A stretch of DNA of 64,000 nt, taken from positions 14,588,838 through 14,652,837 of the forward strand of contig NC_133770.1 in assembly GCF_003597395.2 (NCBI RefSeq), in the 5' to 3' direction. A model generated the notes under the pieces. That model did no database searches and was not told where the DNA came from. It saw only the letters and a list, made by a program, of their open reading frames with translations. The stretch is from Chelonoidis abingdonii (taxonomy: Eukaryota; Chordata; Testudines; Testudinidae). Position numbers and translations under genes: made by a program. This document shows, piece after piece, positions 22,437 to 33,899 of the stretch. How positions within the stretch are numbered: position 1 is the first letter of the stretch; each line of letters opens with the position of its first letter.

Positions 22437-23228
22437 ATGATGCAGGCTTGGGATGTGCAAGGCCACATTTCTGGATCTGGGCTCTGAGCTCACCCCAGCC
22501 CTCCAAAGCAGGGACACCAAAATGAGAGCTGCACTGACCATGGAGAAGCAAGTGGTGATCGCACAGTGGAAACTTGTGACACCAGATTGCTACCAGTCAG
22601 TGGGAAATCATTTGGGGTTGGAAAATCCACCTCAGGAGCTGTTGTCAGGCAAGCGTGCAGGATCTTTAAGAGCACAGGATTGTTCAGAAAGCTGCAAGTT
22701 GGGACTTTCTTTCCCGACTGGCAGATTATCATTGGCAATGTTGAAATGCCAAAAATAATCCTCGGGGACCCAGCTTACCCCTTGCTCCTCTGGCTCAGGA
22801 AGCTGGACACCAGCCACCTTGACAGCAGCAAGGAAAGATTCAACTATCAGCTCAGCAGGTGCAGATGAATATGCTTTTGGTAGACTGAAGGGCACGGACA
22901 TTGTTTTTACACAAGATTGGCTCTCAGTGATAAAAACATCCCAATGGTTATAGCCGCTGGCTGTGCCTTGCATAATATCTGTGAAGCAGAGTGGGAAATG
23001 GTGCCGCTGAGGTGGAGGATGGAAGTGGAGCAGCTATCTGCTGAGTTTGAACAGCCAGACACAAAGGCTGTTAGAAATGCTCAGTGTGGAGCTATACAGC
23101 TCAGAGAAGCTTTGAAAGAGTATTTTAATGGTGAACCACAGCAATGCATTCTGGTGGACTGTGCAGTACCTGGCCCTGCTGTTTTGGGGCCTGTATGGAA
23201 TTGTGCGGTGCTTGGTGCACATCTATGA
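22437..23228 (+). pseudogene. Harbinger transposase relic, catalytic middle deleted
   Basis: Segments matching a PIF/Harbinger transposase are present: an N-terminal part with KATFLDLGSELTPAL and KMRAALTMEKQVVIAQWKL, then DCYQSVGNHLGVGKS in a second frame. Next an internal deletion joins the helix before the catalytic domain directly to RIFKSTGLFRKLQVGTFFP. By comparison with copy 1, about 260 bp with both catalytic aspartates is lost. The third acidic residue survives in the motif ADEYAFGRLKG (codon at 22867-22869). The C-terminal part IAAGCALHNICEAEWE and FEQPDTKAVRNAQ is still readable. Frame changes make it non-functional. Confidence 0.8.
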
Positions 23229-23343
23229 ATATAACACAGTCAATGCACCTATTAATGTTGTGGTGCTTGCTGTGCGTTCATGATTGTTACACTGTAGGTC
23301 ACCGATTTTGTGAGTTGCTATGCTGTATAGTAACAACTAACTG

Positions 23344-25019
23344 CTAGGTACTTTGCAGCATGTGCTGTGAGCTAATGAGGGGAATGATCATGTCCCTCGA
23401 TCTGCTGGCAATGCCCCTACGTATACTGCCCAAAATGCCGTTAACCTTCTTGGACACAAGGGCACACTGTCGACTCATGTTCAGCTTCTTGTCCACTGTA
23501 ACCCCTAAGTTGTTTTCTGCAGAACTGCTGCCTAGCCATTCAGTCCCTAGTCTGTAGCAGTGCATGGGATTCTTCTGTCCTAAGTGCAGGACTCCGCACT
23601 TGTCCTTGTTGAACCTCATCAGATTTCTTTTGGCCCAGTCCTTCAATTTGTCTAGGTCCCTCTGTAATCTATCCCTACCTTCCAGCGTATTTACCACTCT
23701 TCCCAGTTTAGTGTCAGAAAACTTGCTGAGAGTGCAGTCCACACCATCCTCCAGATCAATAATGAAGATATTGAACAAAACCGGCCCCGACCCTTGGGGC
23801 ACTCTGCTTGATACCGGCTGCCAACTCGACATGGACCCATTGATCACTACCTGTTAAGCCTGATGATCTAGCCAGCTTTCTATCCACCTTATAGTCCATT
23901 CATCCAGCCCATACTTCTTTAACTTGCCGGCAAGAATACTGTGGGAGTACATATCAAAAGCTTTGCTAAAGTCAAGCAATAACACATCCACTGCTCATCC
24001 ACAGAGCCAGTTATCTCCTCATAGAAGGCAATTAGGTTAGTCAGGCATGACTTGCCCTTGGTGAATCCATGCTGACTGTTCATGATCACTTTCCTCTCCT
24101 CTAAATGCATCAGAATTGATTCCTTGAGGACCTGCTCCATGATTTTTCCAGGGACTGAGGTGAGGCTGACTAGCCTGTAGTTCCCCAGATCCTCCTTCTT
24201 CCCTTTTTCCAGTCATCCGGGACCTCGCCCGAACGCCATGAGTTTTCAAAGATAATGGCCAATGGCTCTGCAATCACTTCCGCCAACTCCTTTAGCACCC
24301 TCAGATGCAGCGCATCAGGCCACATGGACTGGTGCTCATCCAGCTTTTCTAAATAGTCCTGAACCACTTCTTTCTCCACAGAGGGTTGGTCACCTTCTCC
24401 CCATGCTGTGCTGCCCAGTGCAGCAGTGTGGGAGATAACCTTGTTTGTGAAGACAGAGGCAAAAAAAGCATTGAGTACATTAGCTTTTTCCACATCCTCT
24501 GTCACTGGATTACCTCCCTCATTCAGTAAGGGGCTCACACTTTCCTTGACTTTCTTCTTGTTGCTAATAAACCTGAAGAAACCCTTCTCGTTACTCTTAA
24601 CATCTCTTGCTAGCTGCAACTCCAGGTGTGATTTGGCCTTCCTGATTTCATTCCTGCATATCTGAGCAATATTTTTATACTCCTCCCTGGTCATTTGTCC
24701 AGTCTTCCACTTCTTGTAAGCTTCTTTTTAGTGTTTAAGATCAGCAAGAATTTCACCGTTAAACTAAGCTGGTTGCCTGCCATATTTACTATTCTTTCTG
24801 CACATTGGGATGGTTTGTTCCCGCAACCTCAATAAGGATTCTTTAAAATACAGCCAGCTCTCTTGGACTCTTTTGCCCCTCATGTTACTCTCCCAGGGGA
24901 TCCTGCCAATCAGTTCCCTGAGGGAGTCAAAGCCTGCTTTTCTGATTTCAAGCCTAAACTTGTTGATGGTCCGTTTATATTCATTTGTTCTTTTGTCAGA
25001 ATTGGCACTTGAATAAGTC
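23344..25019 (-). pseudogene. CR1 LINE ORF2 (reverse transcriptase) relic
   Basis: On the minus strand this reads the linker EIRKAGFDSLRELIGRIPWE, then CRNEIRKAKSHLELQLARD and GPDALH-type RT block 0-1 (here WPDALHLRVLKELAEVIAEP), [40 protein letters not shown] and [20 protein letters not shown]. Non-LTR reverse transcriptases have FADD at the catalytic site. Here it reads FSDT (about 23715-23732), so one aspartate is lost. Frameshifts occur near 24230 and 24000. It lacks the CR1 endonuclease on one side and the RT C-terminus and 3' tail on the other, so it is an internal fragment. It sits inside Harbinger copy 2. Confidence 0.85.
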
Positions 25020-25310
25020 CTCTCCCTCCCTGGTGTTTATCCCTCTGATGTATTTATAGAGAGCAATCCTAGCTCCCCCTCAGCCTTTGTTTTGTGAGGC
25101 TAAACAAGCCAAGCTCTTTGAGTCTCCTCTCAAAAGGCAGGTTCCTCTGATCATTCTAGCAGCCCTTCTCTGGACCTGGTTTCAGTCTAAATTCATCTTT
25201 CGTAAACATGGGAGAATTGCACGCAGTATTCCAGATGAGGTCTCACCAGTGCCTTGTGTAATGGTAATAACACTCCCCTAGCTCTACTGGAAATACCATC
25301 GCCTGTAGCA
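25020..25310 (-). mobile_element. CR1 LINE fragment, RT C-terminal part
   Basis: On the minus strand it reads [16 protein letters not shown] sequence (ggcactggtgagacctcatc) and then continues to the YIRGINTREGEDL region. In CR1 this lies downstream of the RT core, but here it is placed upstream of the 23344-25019 fragment. The two are therefore different copies or a rearrangement, joined at about 25015-25020. Confidence 0.7.
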
Positions 25311-25457
25311 CAAGAATGTTTAGGGAGTTGGAGTTATTGCATTGCTGTAATGGGACACTTACAACAGTGGGCGACAAATTTAAGTGTAGACCACATACCC
25401 AGGGTTGATACAAAATGGCTTATATTGACCTAACTTTGTAGTGTAGACCAGGCCTAA

Positions 25458-26654
25458 GGACCTGAACCAAAACCACTTGAAGTCAATGTGAGTCTCTTGA
25501 TAGACACTGAAGGGCTTTGAATCAGACACTAAAGCTGGTAGAAAACCCTAGCATAGTGTGATGGTTGCAACACCACTTGGACTCCCATGGAATGAATCCT
25601 TCCCAGCGTGCATTTGACTGGCTTGAATGAAAATGGCTTCATATCTCCAAGCCTGCCATTAATAGGACTGCTAACCTTTTACTATGGTCGCAGAGGCTAT
25701 TTTAGCTGAATTTAATTTTAAAATGTTCTCTTTAAATATCTTCTCTGGGTGCAGCAGCTAAAATTCTAGCCTAGTATTAGATTTCCCACATCTCTCCATT
25801 TGGATCTTAGCACATGTAATCTGAATGCTCCCAGTGGCCAGGTTACTGGCTGGGATGACCAGCAAGTCCCTGCTTGATAGTTCTGAGTTAGTTTTGCAGC
25901 CCCAGGTCAGTGCTCCTTGATTGACATCCAACTCCCACCAGTCAACTGGAGCTCAAACTTCTTCACATTGCTCACTTGGTACCAATCTGGGTATTGTGAA
26001 AAATCAAAACTATTTGGCTATTGGCCAATTTGATACATGGCTAGATTACATCAGTATAAACTCTGATTTTTGTGATAAGAGTAGTCAGATTTTTGTCACG
26101 GAGCAAAATCATGCACTGTGAGCTGAAATCCCCAACTTTCACGGCGAATTGCTTGCAGTGGTGAGAGACTGAGTTTTCCACTTGGTGACACCTGACTTTG
26201 TTCACAGAAAATATGAGACAAAACTAGAGAACATGATTTATTACCATAGGTGTACCCAGTGGCTTGAAAACGTAAAACGACAAAGTGCGAGATTATGATC
26301 TATTTTACACTGGTGTAAATACAAAGTAATTTAAGTGGAATTCCTCCGGGTTTATGCCAATATAATTAAGATCATAATCTGGCCCTGAGGAGCAACACAT
26401 TTTGCTTGCCTACAAGGCCATGAAAACATTTGTTCACTAGCTGCCATGTAAGATTTTCCCTGACGTGGCTCTAATTGACTCATTTTTCCTCACAACAGAG
26501 TTCATGAGAGGAAGGTGAGATAGGTAGATAAGAAAATCACAAAAGTTACCAAAAGTATGTTCTTTTCTGTGATTTTGTGTTAGCTACAGACTCACTAACA
26601 CCCGCAATTGGGTTGTTTTAGCCCTCTGTGACTGTGGCTTAAGCACACTGTGGC
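25458..26654. other. Mostly unique sequence
   Basis: A palindromic relic at about 26285-26390 runs from gcgagattatgatcta to agatcataatctggccctg, with ttacactggtgtaaat inside. Related relics lie at 28205-28300 and 59041-59125. No gene is seen. Confidence 0.4.
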
Positions 26655-26905
26655 CTCCCAGCCTGGGTATACGGCTTTGCTCCAGCTAGCACACTAAAAA
26701 TGGCAACATGGGTGGCAACTGAGGCTAGTCATCCAAGTCCAAGACTGCCTGGGCCCGAGTTGGGTAGCCAGCCTGAGCCGCTATACGTGCTGCAACATAC
26801 ACGCGGCTATTGTCTTTAGCGCTCTAGCTCGAGTAGAGCTAGCTCACGCCTGCCTACCCAGGCTGGCATGCTTGCTCCCAGCTGCAGTTTAGACATATCC
26901 TCAGA
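26655..26905. mobile_element. Harbinger-type MITE relic
   Basis: The left end, gcctgggtatacggctttgc, and right end, gcagtttagacatatcctc, face each other. The internal gctagcacactaaaaatggc and tctagctcgagtagagctag are shared with the 6298 and 46341 elements. The duplication is not resolved. Confidence 0.5.
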
Positions 26906-27105
26906 AGTGTCATCTGCCAGCTTGTCCTCAGGGCAGGAGTTGCACATGGCATGGCTGGAGGGATCTCTGTTCTCCTCATTTGCAGCTTTGGATTGCATAA
27001 TGGTCTCTCTGAAACCATTGTGAGTGGATGTAACAGCGGCCCTGACCCCTGCCGTCTTGTCTCCTCTGAGCCGTTTCTTAACACATCTCACCTGGGCAAT
27101 GTCAC

Positions 27106-27261
27106 TAGCAGTAGAACAGTGGGAGCTCTAGGGTAGACAAGGCACTGGCATTTTTACCACCGGGTCATCTAGATCTGTTCTGATCATGACCAGATGATCC
27201 AGTGGTGACAATGCTGGTGCCTTGCCTGCACGAGTGCTCCCATAGTTACTATCGCCAGTGG
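27106..27261. mobile_element. Foldback MITE
   Basis: The arm at 27106-27171 (agacaaggcactggca, ttaccaccgggtcatct) is inverted at 27195-27261 (agatgatccagtggtgac, ctggtgccttgcc). The loop is about 23 bp. No coding capacity and no clear duplication. Confidence 0.6.
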
Positions 27262-28790
27262 AGCTGCACCCAACTGTGAGCAATTAGAAGAAAAAGCTCC
27301 ATGAGGCTGACTGGGTGTGGACACCATGAAACACTTGTGGGATAAGGAGTTTTGCCTGTAGCAGGGATGCTCTGCTTTATTTAGTCTCATGTTGTGTGAT
27401 TAAAGAAGATGGAGAGCACAGGAGATCAGATACTTAGACTTCTGCATCCAGGAGCCATAGACTGTTACAGATCACTTTACTGTCCTTGGGGTCTGGCCCT
27501 ATCCTCTGCTCCTGGAATTTCTGTTCCCTGCTGCTGCATGTTTCCACCGGTGGCAAAACTTCTGTTTGCCCTTGCTGCAAGGCAAGCAAGTCTGTCTCCC
27601 AGTTCCTTTCTACCTGCTGCACTGCATTGGTCAGGCTCACTGCCACAGCTCTAGAGGCCGCTCTTCTCAAGGCTCCCTCTTGATTATTCTTATTATTTAT
27701 CTATCAACATAAATGTACCCGGTGTTATAGAACAAGTGTGCTGTGACTAAGGGCCGGCTCCAAAGCCTGTTGAATTCCAGGTGTAGTCTTTCCATCCGCT
27801 TCAATGGGCTTTGGATCAGGTCCTTAAGTGAGTAACCAAGTTTCTACCCCAGAGGACTTAGCCTTAGGGCACGGTAAATACAGTGTGGCCTTTCCTTGGC
27901 ATGCATCGCGGAACAACTAGATTTTCAGAAAGAGGAGGGGTTAGTGTTACATTGATTGAGAGGAGCATGAAATGATGTGAAAGACCTAGTGAAATTAAGC
28001 ATCAAATAATATCTAGCTATGGAGGAGATTTACTACTGGTCATCTACCTAGTCCATTCCTCTGCCAGTACAGGCTTTTCCCTGACAGTACCAGTGGTTCA
28101 ACAAGGGCAAAGGGGAAGTCAGGAGTGAAAAAGGAACCTCTTGACACTCTCTGTTCAATAACTTACACTTATAGTTCATGTTTCGCCTGAAGAAACCCAA
28201 GATAGGACTTCGGGCCAGATCCTCAGCTGGTGCAAATCTGCATCACTCCATTGGAGTTGATGGAACTGCACCACTATACAGCAACTGAGAAGCTAGCTCT
28301 GTATTTGTAAGAGGCATTGTTTACTCTGTTACTTTCCCAGGAACAAAGAGCAAACCGTGTATTTTCAGACTAGATTATTACAGAAAAACAGCACCGAACA
28401 AATGAGGAGTCTCCATGATAAAGAGAACACAGCCATTCACTGTGTAACAGTCTGCATCTGAACTGGAATACAAAATGGCAGGTGCCTCAGAGCCACTCCT
28501 GTAATAAACAGGGAGGCCACATTTAAAGGTGCAATACACAGAATATAGACTGTCCTGTCCTGTAGGTTACACCGCTATATAACACCATACAGTGACCACT
28601 GAAATACAGGTGTTTCTGAAGAGGGAATGGGCAACCATTCTGCAGCAGCACCTCTACACCAATTTGGCAGGAGGAGGAGCAGATAGTTGCACAAGGCGGA
28701 TAGTTAAGAATAACTCGCTTGATCTGAAACTGCAGTGGGACTGTAAATTAGGCAGAACACAAATCCTCATTCAGACCTAGGCTACCAGAA
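27262..28790. other. Mostly unique sequence
   Basis: A short palindromic relic, gggccagatcctcagctggt, occurs near 28212-28231. Open frames between 27409 and 27683 on both strands look like chance. No gene is recognised. Confidence 0.4.
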
Positions 28791-28985
28791 GGGGGGAGGG
28801 CTAGCTCAGTGCCTTGAGTATTGGCCTGCTAAACCCAGGTTTATGAGTTCAGTCCTTGAGGGGGCCTTTTAGGGAACTGGGGTACAAACAAACAAAAAAG
28901 TGAGGATTTGTTCTGCTTTGAGCAGGGGGCTGGACTAGATGATCTCCTGAAGTCACTTCCAACCCTGAGATTCTATTCTAATTGT
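28791..28985 (+). mobile_element. Turtle-type tRNA-derived SINE
   Basis: The A box lies in gctagctcagtgccttgag and the B-box-like segment in tgagttcagtccttgaggg. The family signature ggcctgctaaacccagg and ggggctggactagatgatct follows, then the CR1-like tail cttccaaccctgagattcta. A small A-rich insertion (caaacaaacaaaaaagtga) is typical of this family. Confidence 0.88.
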
Positions 28986-31757
28986 ATAATTTGGCAAAAT
29001 AATAATGATAAAAAAAACCCCTAGACTCTGTCATGACCATGACAAGGCCCTTGGCTGGTTTCATCCAAAAGGCATGACTTTAGTCATATTGTAGGACACC
29101 CAGATTCCATGTGACTTTACTCATGTTTGTAAACTCTTCACACTTGTGTAACTTCCTCTTATACGGAATGTCAATGGAGGGCAGACACCAGCCTTATTGC
29201 AGCCTCTGGGTGACATTGCTCAGCCTGCAAAGTCATTTCTTTGGGATGTTGCTGTTCCTCATCTCCCCTGGCTGCTTTGATGTTTCCACTGATATTAATA
29301 CACAGCAAACAATCCGGAGCATGGCATCTGCAGGACTCAGTCCCGTCTTTTACCAACCATCTCTCTCAGGACTCAGACTTAGCTGAGCAAATTAGCTTCA
29401 ACTATTCCATGTAGCACTCTGGCTCAGTGGGCTAGCCTCGGAGAGACAAGGCTGGCTTTTTATGAGGGTCTTGCGGAGGTGGCTATCCCGCAGCCTTACA
29501 GCCAACCTTAAGCTGTACAGGTAAAATAAAGCACAATATACACAGCCAGATTCAGACATGGCGTCTCAGTGTAGTTACTTCTGCCTACCAGGTCTGAATC
29601 AGGCCTTTAATCGTGAGAGTCAGTGGTACTGAGCTGGGATTACACCACCTCTCCTGATTACCAGGCCTGTGTCCTCTGTCCAATGGAATGCATCACCTTT
29701 GAGGCTTTGTTTTTGTAAATGTAAATGAAACCATTGCTGGACTCAGAAGTGGATTCTCCATTTTTCTCTCCTCCCTTCCAACTCCCCTCAAAAAAAGCCT
29801 GGAATTATTTTGAAATTGTTAAGTTTTTAAACCCCCAAAATCCAGTTTGCTAATAGACATGATACTCTCTGCGTAATTCTGATGGCACTGCCAAAACTAG
29901 GTGCTGTGGAGTTAGAAGGATGAGATGGTGAAGCCCCAGATAAACACTCTTGTATTGAAGGAGGCTTCTCAAGCCAGCCAAGCCTCTGCTCCTACTTAAG
30001 AATAAACCCACTGAGCCAGTGAACAGAATAGCTAGCTGAGTTATAACAAAGAATTCAAATATGTTTCCTCTTGGAACAGGATGAAGTGACCTATCTGCAA
30101 CCCACTCCATCAGGGCAGGGTTTTCCCCCCACTTCAGTAAGTGTGAGCTGCTGCTGCTCCTCCTCCCATCCTCATTCTTCCTCCACCCGCCCTTTTCAAT
30201 GGAAAGCTCTCTGAGGCACTTCCTGCTCCAATCTATTTCTGACCTCCTGGAATCAGGCTGCCAAGCTCATAAAAACAAGCCAGCGTGGGGTGGGTCAGGG
30301 TGGGGCAGCACCACTTCTGCCGCCTAGCATCCTGGAAAGATTACTTTTTTTTTTTTAATCGAGCTGGGGTGTTTCCTGACTCAGTTTGGTCTCAGTGGAA
30401 GAGGCTGTACTCAGTGTCGAGCAATGAATTGTCATTCCGACCTTTCCGGTGTGTCTGCATCTACTCTTCATTCTCGTGAATATCTAACCAGGCCGCAGCT
30501 GTAATGTAATACCACAGTCCTGTCTATGACTCTGCGAACGCCACAGGAGCAGGCTTGTTATCGTGAGGCCAATCTGAGCAGGAAATATTATTATTACCAG
30601 GAGGCATTATTTTTTTCCAATTACACTTCATATCACTTGTCATCAAACCCTGTGCTTTATATAGTGTTACGATGGCCACAGTTGCTATGAATTGTCTCCG
30701 GATGGACTGTAGGTATTAAAAACAAAATCAGAAGCATATGCTGGAATGTATGAAACTAGCAGACAAAACTCAAGGCTTCCACAATGTTGTGTGTTTTTGG
30801 AATGAGCCAGATTGTAGCGATAACATTCCACTTTTCTTCCTCCACTCCCAGCCTCTAACCTGCACTGCAACATCGCACCGAACGTTAAGATTTCCTTTGC
30901 CTTCTGTTTCTCCCTAATATAAACTCTCTGAGGCTTCTCAGATATGTGGCTTGGAAAGGGACTAGCTGAGATTCCAACACTGATGCCAAGTGGAAATCTT
31001 CCTCCATATCTGATAGTTAAGAACAAATGTACGATCCAGGCGAACCGCTTATCTATAATTCTGAGCTTTCCCTCCCTCCCTGTTTGAATTGCAACAAAAT
31101 GTCAGAGGCATGATGCATACATTCCTTTGAAGTCATTCCTGCCTGATGAGCCATTTCGCTTGTGAATGGAATGTACACCCTATGCTGTGCTATTTCTTTT
31201 GAGGGCTGCAAAGCAAAGTAGCAATTTGTACTGCAAGGGTTGTTGTTTTTTTCTTCCACATTCCGAAACTTTGGTGCTGTAAGTAATAAATAGCAAAAAC
31301 ATATTAATTATGCAAAGGAAGAATTCTCTCCTGAACAAATATTAGTCTTGCTAACAAAAAGGGCAATAAGCATGTGTGAATGAAAACTGCATTTTCCTAC
31401 AAAGAGCCTGCTCATTCTATTTCTGATTCACAAAGAACGTAATGAACAAATGACCCATGTGCCAGATTTTTTTGCATGACCAGCAAGAACCTTGTAACAA
31501 ACATATACTGAGCAGGAAAATCCTCTTCAGTTTTGTACGCTGATTAATTTGTAAAGCTGCACAAAACTAATAGGATCAATTTTACCTTTTATTTTATTTT
31601 TTTTAATTCACAAACCATCTCAACACTTCCCAAAATGTGTTCATATTTCAAATGATTCAGTAAATGATGTTGGGAAATGATGTGCACCAGCAGCTCACCA
31701 CATGCAAGTGTTTGAAATTTGAGCAGTGTTGGTTAATTTACCGAGGCCTCCAACCCT
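28986..31757. other. Longest repeat-poor stretch in the window
   Basis: Apart from scraps near 29540-29610, I see no transposon ends here. It holds a TATA-like cataaaaa (30268-30275) and an AP-1-type tgactcag (30377-30384) near moderately GC-rich DNA, which is at most a weak hint of a regulatory region. Minus frames at 29850-30110 and 30685-31026 have no domain. No exon is claimed. Confidence 0.35.
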
Positions 31758-31881
31758 GAGTTATTATTTGTACCACAGTAGAACCTACAGGCCGCAAACA
31801 AAATGGTGGCCCCCATTGTTCTAGGTGCTGTATGAACACATAGCATGGGTCAGTCCCAGCCCTGAAGACCTTATATTCTAA
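31758..31881 (-). mobile_element. MIR-like SINE tail, interrupted by Harbinger insertion
   Basis: Antisense tail features tgttctaggtgctgtatgaa and cccagccctgaagaccttat lead to attctaa at the Harbinger boundary. The repeat resumes beyond the transposon as taagtaaacaagacc (36084-36098). Removing the insert restores the order seen at 53693-53735, so the SINE is older than the Harbinger element. Confidence 0.6.
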
Positions 31882-32500
31882 GGCCATGTCTATACTACAA
31901 AATTTTGCTGACACAAGTTACGTCAGCATCCAGCTGCCACCATTAGTCTCTCTCTTGTGTGCATGCATATGTGGATCCTTGCATCGGCACTGTGCGTACT
32001 CACCAGGAGTGGTTGTGTCAATGCACAATGCCGTACACTATGGGTAAATATCCCAGTATGCAACCTGCCATCGTTCAGTGCATGGTTTTTGGGGTAGTTT
32101 TGACAATGCATGGTGGGACAGAAATGACTCATGCAGAGGTGACCGGGAGCAAGGGGTCAACTTCCCATAATGCAATGCTCTCCATCTTCTTATATCATCT
32201 ATCCCATAATTTTCTGGCCTATTTTCAATTTCCCATGAACCACTACAGGACTTGTCACTGTTTGCCATCTCAGACAGAAGCACGCAGTCTGTGCAGCTCT
32301 GCCCTATTGTCATGAGCTTTGGAAGCATAGGACAAGCTATCCTCTGGTATTTGCAGAGCTGCAAGAAGAACCGATTCTTGGAGGACAGATTGTTGTGGGA
32401 CATAACAAGAACCAATTCAAGGTTGTTGGAGCACCTGCAGATGGTGGAGTGCCACTTCTGGGCCTGAGAAACAAGCACTGACTAGTGGGATCATATTGTA

Positions 32501-33582
32501 ATGCAGGTTTGGGATGATGAGCAGTGGCTGCAGAACTTTCAGATGCACAAGGCCACATTCCTGGCTCTGTGTGCTGAGTTTGCCCTACCCATCCAATTCC
32601 AGGATACCAAACTGAGAGCTACACTGGCGGTGGAGAAGTGACTGGCGAAAACCTGAGGAAACTTGCAACGCTGGATTGCTACCGGTCAGTGAGAAGTCAT
32701 TTTGGAGGTGGAAAATTCATTGTGCTGGCCACTGTCATGCAGGTGTACAGGGCCATTCACTGTCTTCTGCGACACAGGACTATGACTCTCAGCACCGTGC
32801 AGGACATAAAGGATGGATTTGCAGTGATGCGGTTCCCAAACTGTGGTGGAGCAATAGATGTGTCACACATCCCTATTTTGGTTACAGAGCCCCTTGCCAC
32901 AGAATACATCAGCAGAAAGGGCTACTTGTCCATGGTTATGCAAGCACAGGTGGATCACTGGGGAAACTTCACTGTCATCTGTGTTGGCTGGTCAGGGAAG
33001 GTGCATGACATTCTCATCTTTAAGTCCACAGGACTATTCAGAAAGCTACATGCAGGAACGTTCTTTCCCAGCCAGTGGATTACCACTGGCAATGTTTAAA
33101 TGCTAATAATGGTCCTTGGGGATCCAGCTTACCCCTTGCTACCTGACTCTGGATGCTGTACACCAGCCACCTCGACAGCACCAAGAAAAGATTCAGCTAC
33201 CAGCTCAGCAGGTGCACAATGACAGCTGGATGTGCTTCTGGTAAATTGACAGGCACTGACGGTGTTAACTCACCAGATTGGATCTCAGTGCGAAAAATAT
33301 CCCAATGGTTATAGCCGCCTGGTGTCTCCCACATAATATTTGTGAAGCAAAAGGGAAAACTTGCTGCAGGAGTGGCGGTCTCCTGAGTTTGAACAGCCAG
33401 ACACAAGGTCTATCTGGCAAGCTAAGCAAGGAGCTATACGGCTTCGAGAGGCATTGAAAGAGCACTTAACAGAGAGCCACAGTAATGTGCTGTGTTGTAC
33501 TGCACTCAACCTGGCGCTGTTAGGAATTGTGTGGTGCTTGCTGCGGATCTGTGCATATATCACTGACAATTGCACCTATTAA
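32501..33582 (+). pseudogene. Harbinger (HARBI1-like) transposase relic
   Basis: The reading starts as MQVWDDEQWLQNF and KATFLALCAEFAL, then hits a stop and frameshift near 32639. The next frame (to 33099) gives DCYRSVRSHFGGGKF and the catalytic domain: CGGAIDVSHIPI with the first aspartate (codon 32857-32859), YISRKGYLSMVMQAQVD, then GWSGKVHDILIFKSTG with the second (codon 33007-33009), 50 residues apart as expected for the DDE fold. The third acidic position is read as glycine (gga, 33228-33230) by alignment with copy 2, which keeps glutamate. The C-terminal end WCLPHNICEAKG and FEQPDTRSIWQAKQGAIRL is in a further frame. The protein would cut and rejoin TAA/TTA sites. This copy cannot. Confidence 0.85.
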
Positions 33583-33899
33583 TATTGTATTGCTTGTTGT
33601 ACATTTATGATAACTGCCCTGTTTGGCACTGATCCTATCGGTTGCGAGTGTACAAAAGCACTGCTTTCGCTGCCGGCAGGCATTATCCACCAGCGTTTGT
33701 AAACTGATGGAGATGAATCACTTTCACAACAAAAGACTTTCATTACTTACAAAAACAGCTAAAAAAACCAAAGCAATCTGAAGAAGTTAAAAGTAAATAC
33801 ATTGTAACTCAAAAAAAAGTAGATAAATAAATAATAATTGTAATAATTGTAATGTAGGATACATTAATAAATAAACAAGAGGAAGGAACATTGATGCCC

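Larger units (their letters stand above)
21745..25454 (+). mobile_element. PIF/Harbinger element copy 2, damaged
   Basis: From about 21745 to 23340 it aligns in order with the Harbinger element at 31882-36083 (segments homologous to 32200-33640). Its right end at 25314-25454 aligns with 35940-36083, including ttgacctaactttgtagtg and the terminus gtgtagaccaggcc followed by TAA at 25455-25457. The left terminus is missing. A hAT sits at 21976-22322. The Myb-like gene half is absent, and two CR1 fragments stand in its place (23344-25310). Confidence 0.75.

Noticed and set aside
32501..33582. Domesticated host HARBI1 gene
   Set aside because: Stops, frameshifts and the intact transposon frame around it (termini and TAA duplication) show a dead transposon copy, not a conserved host gene.
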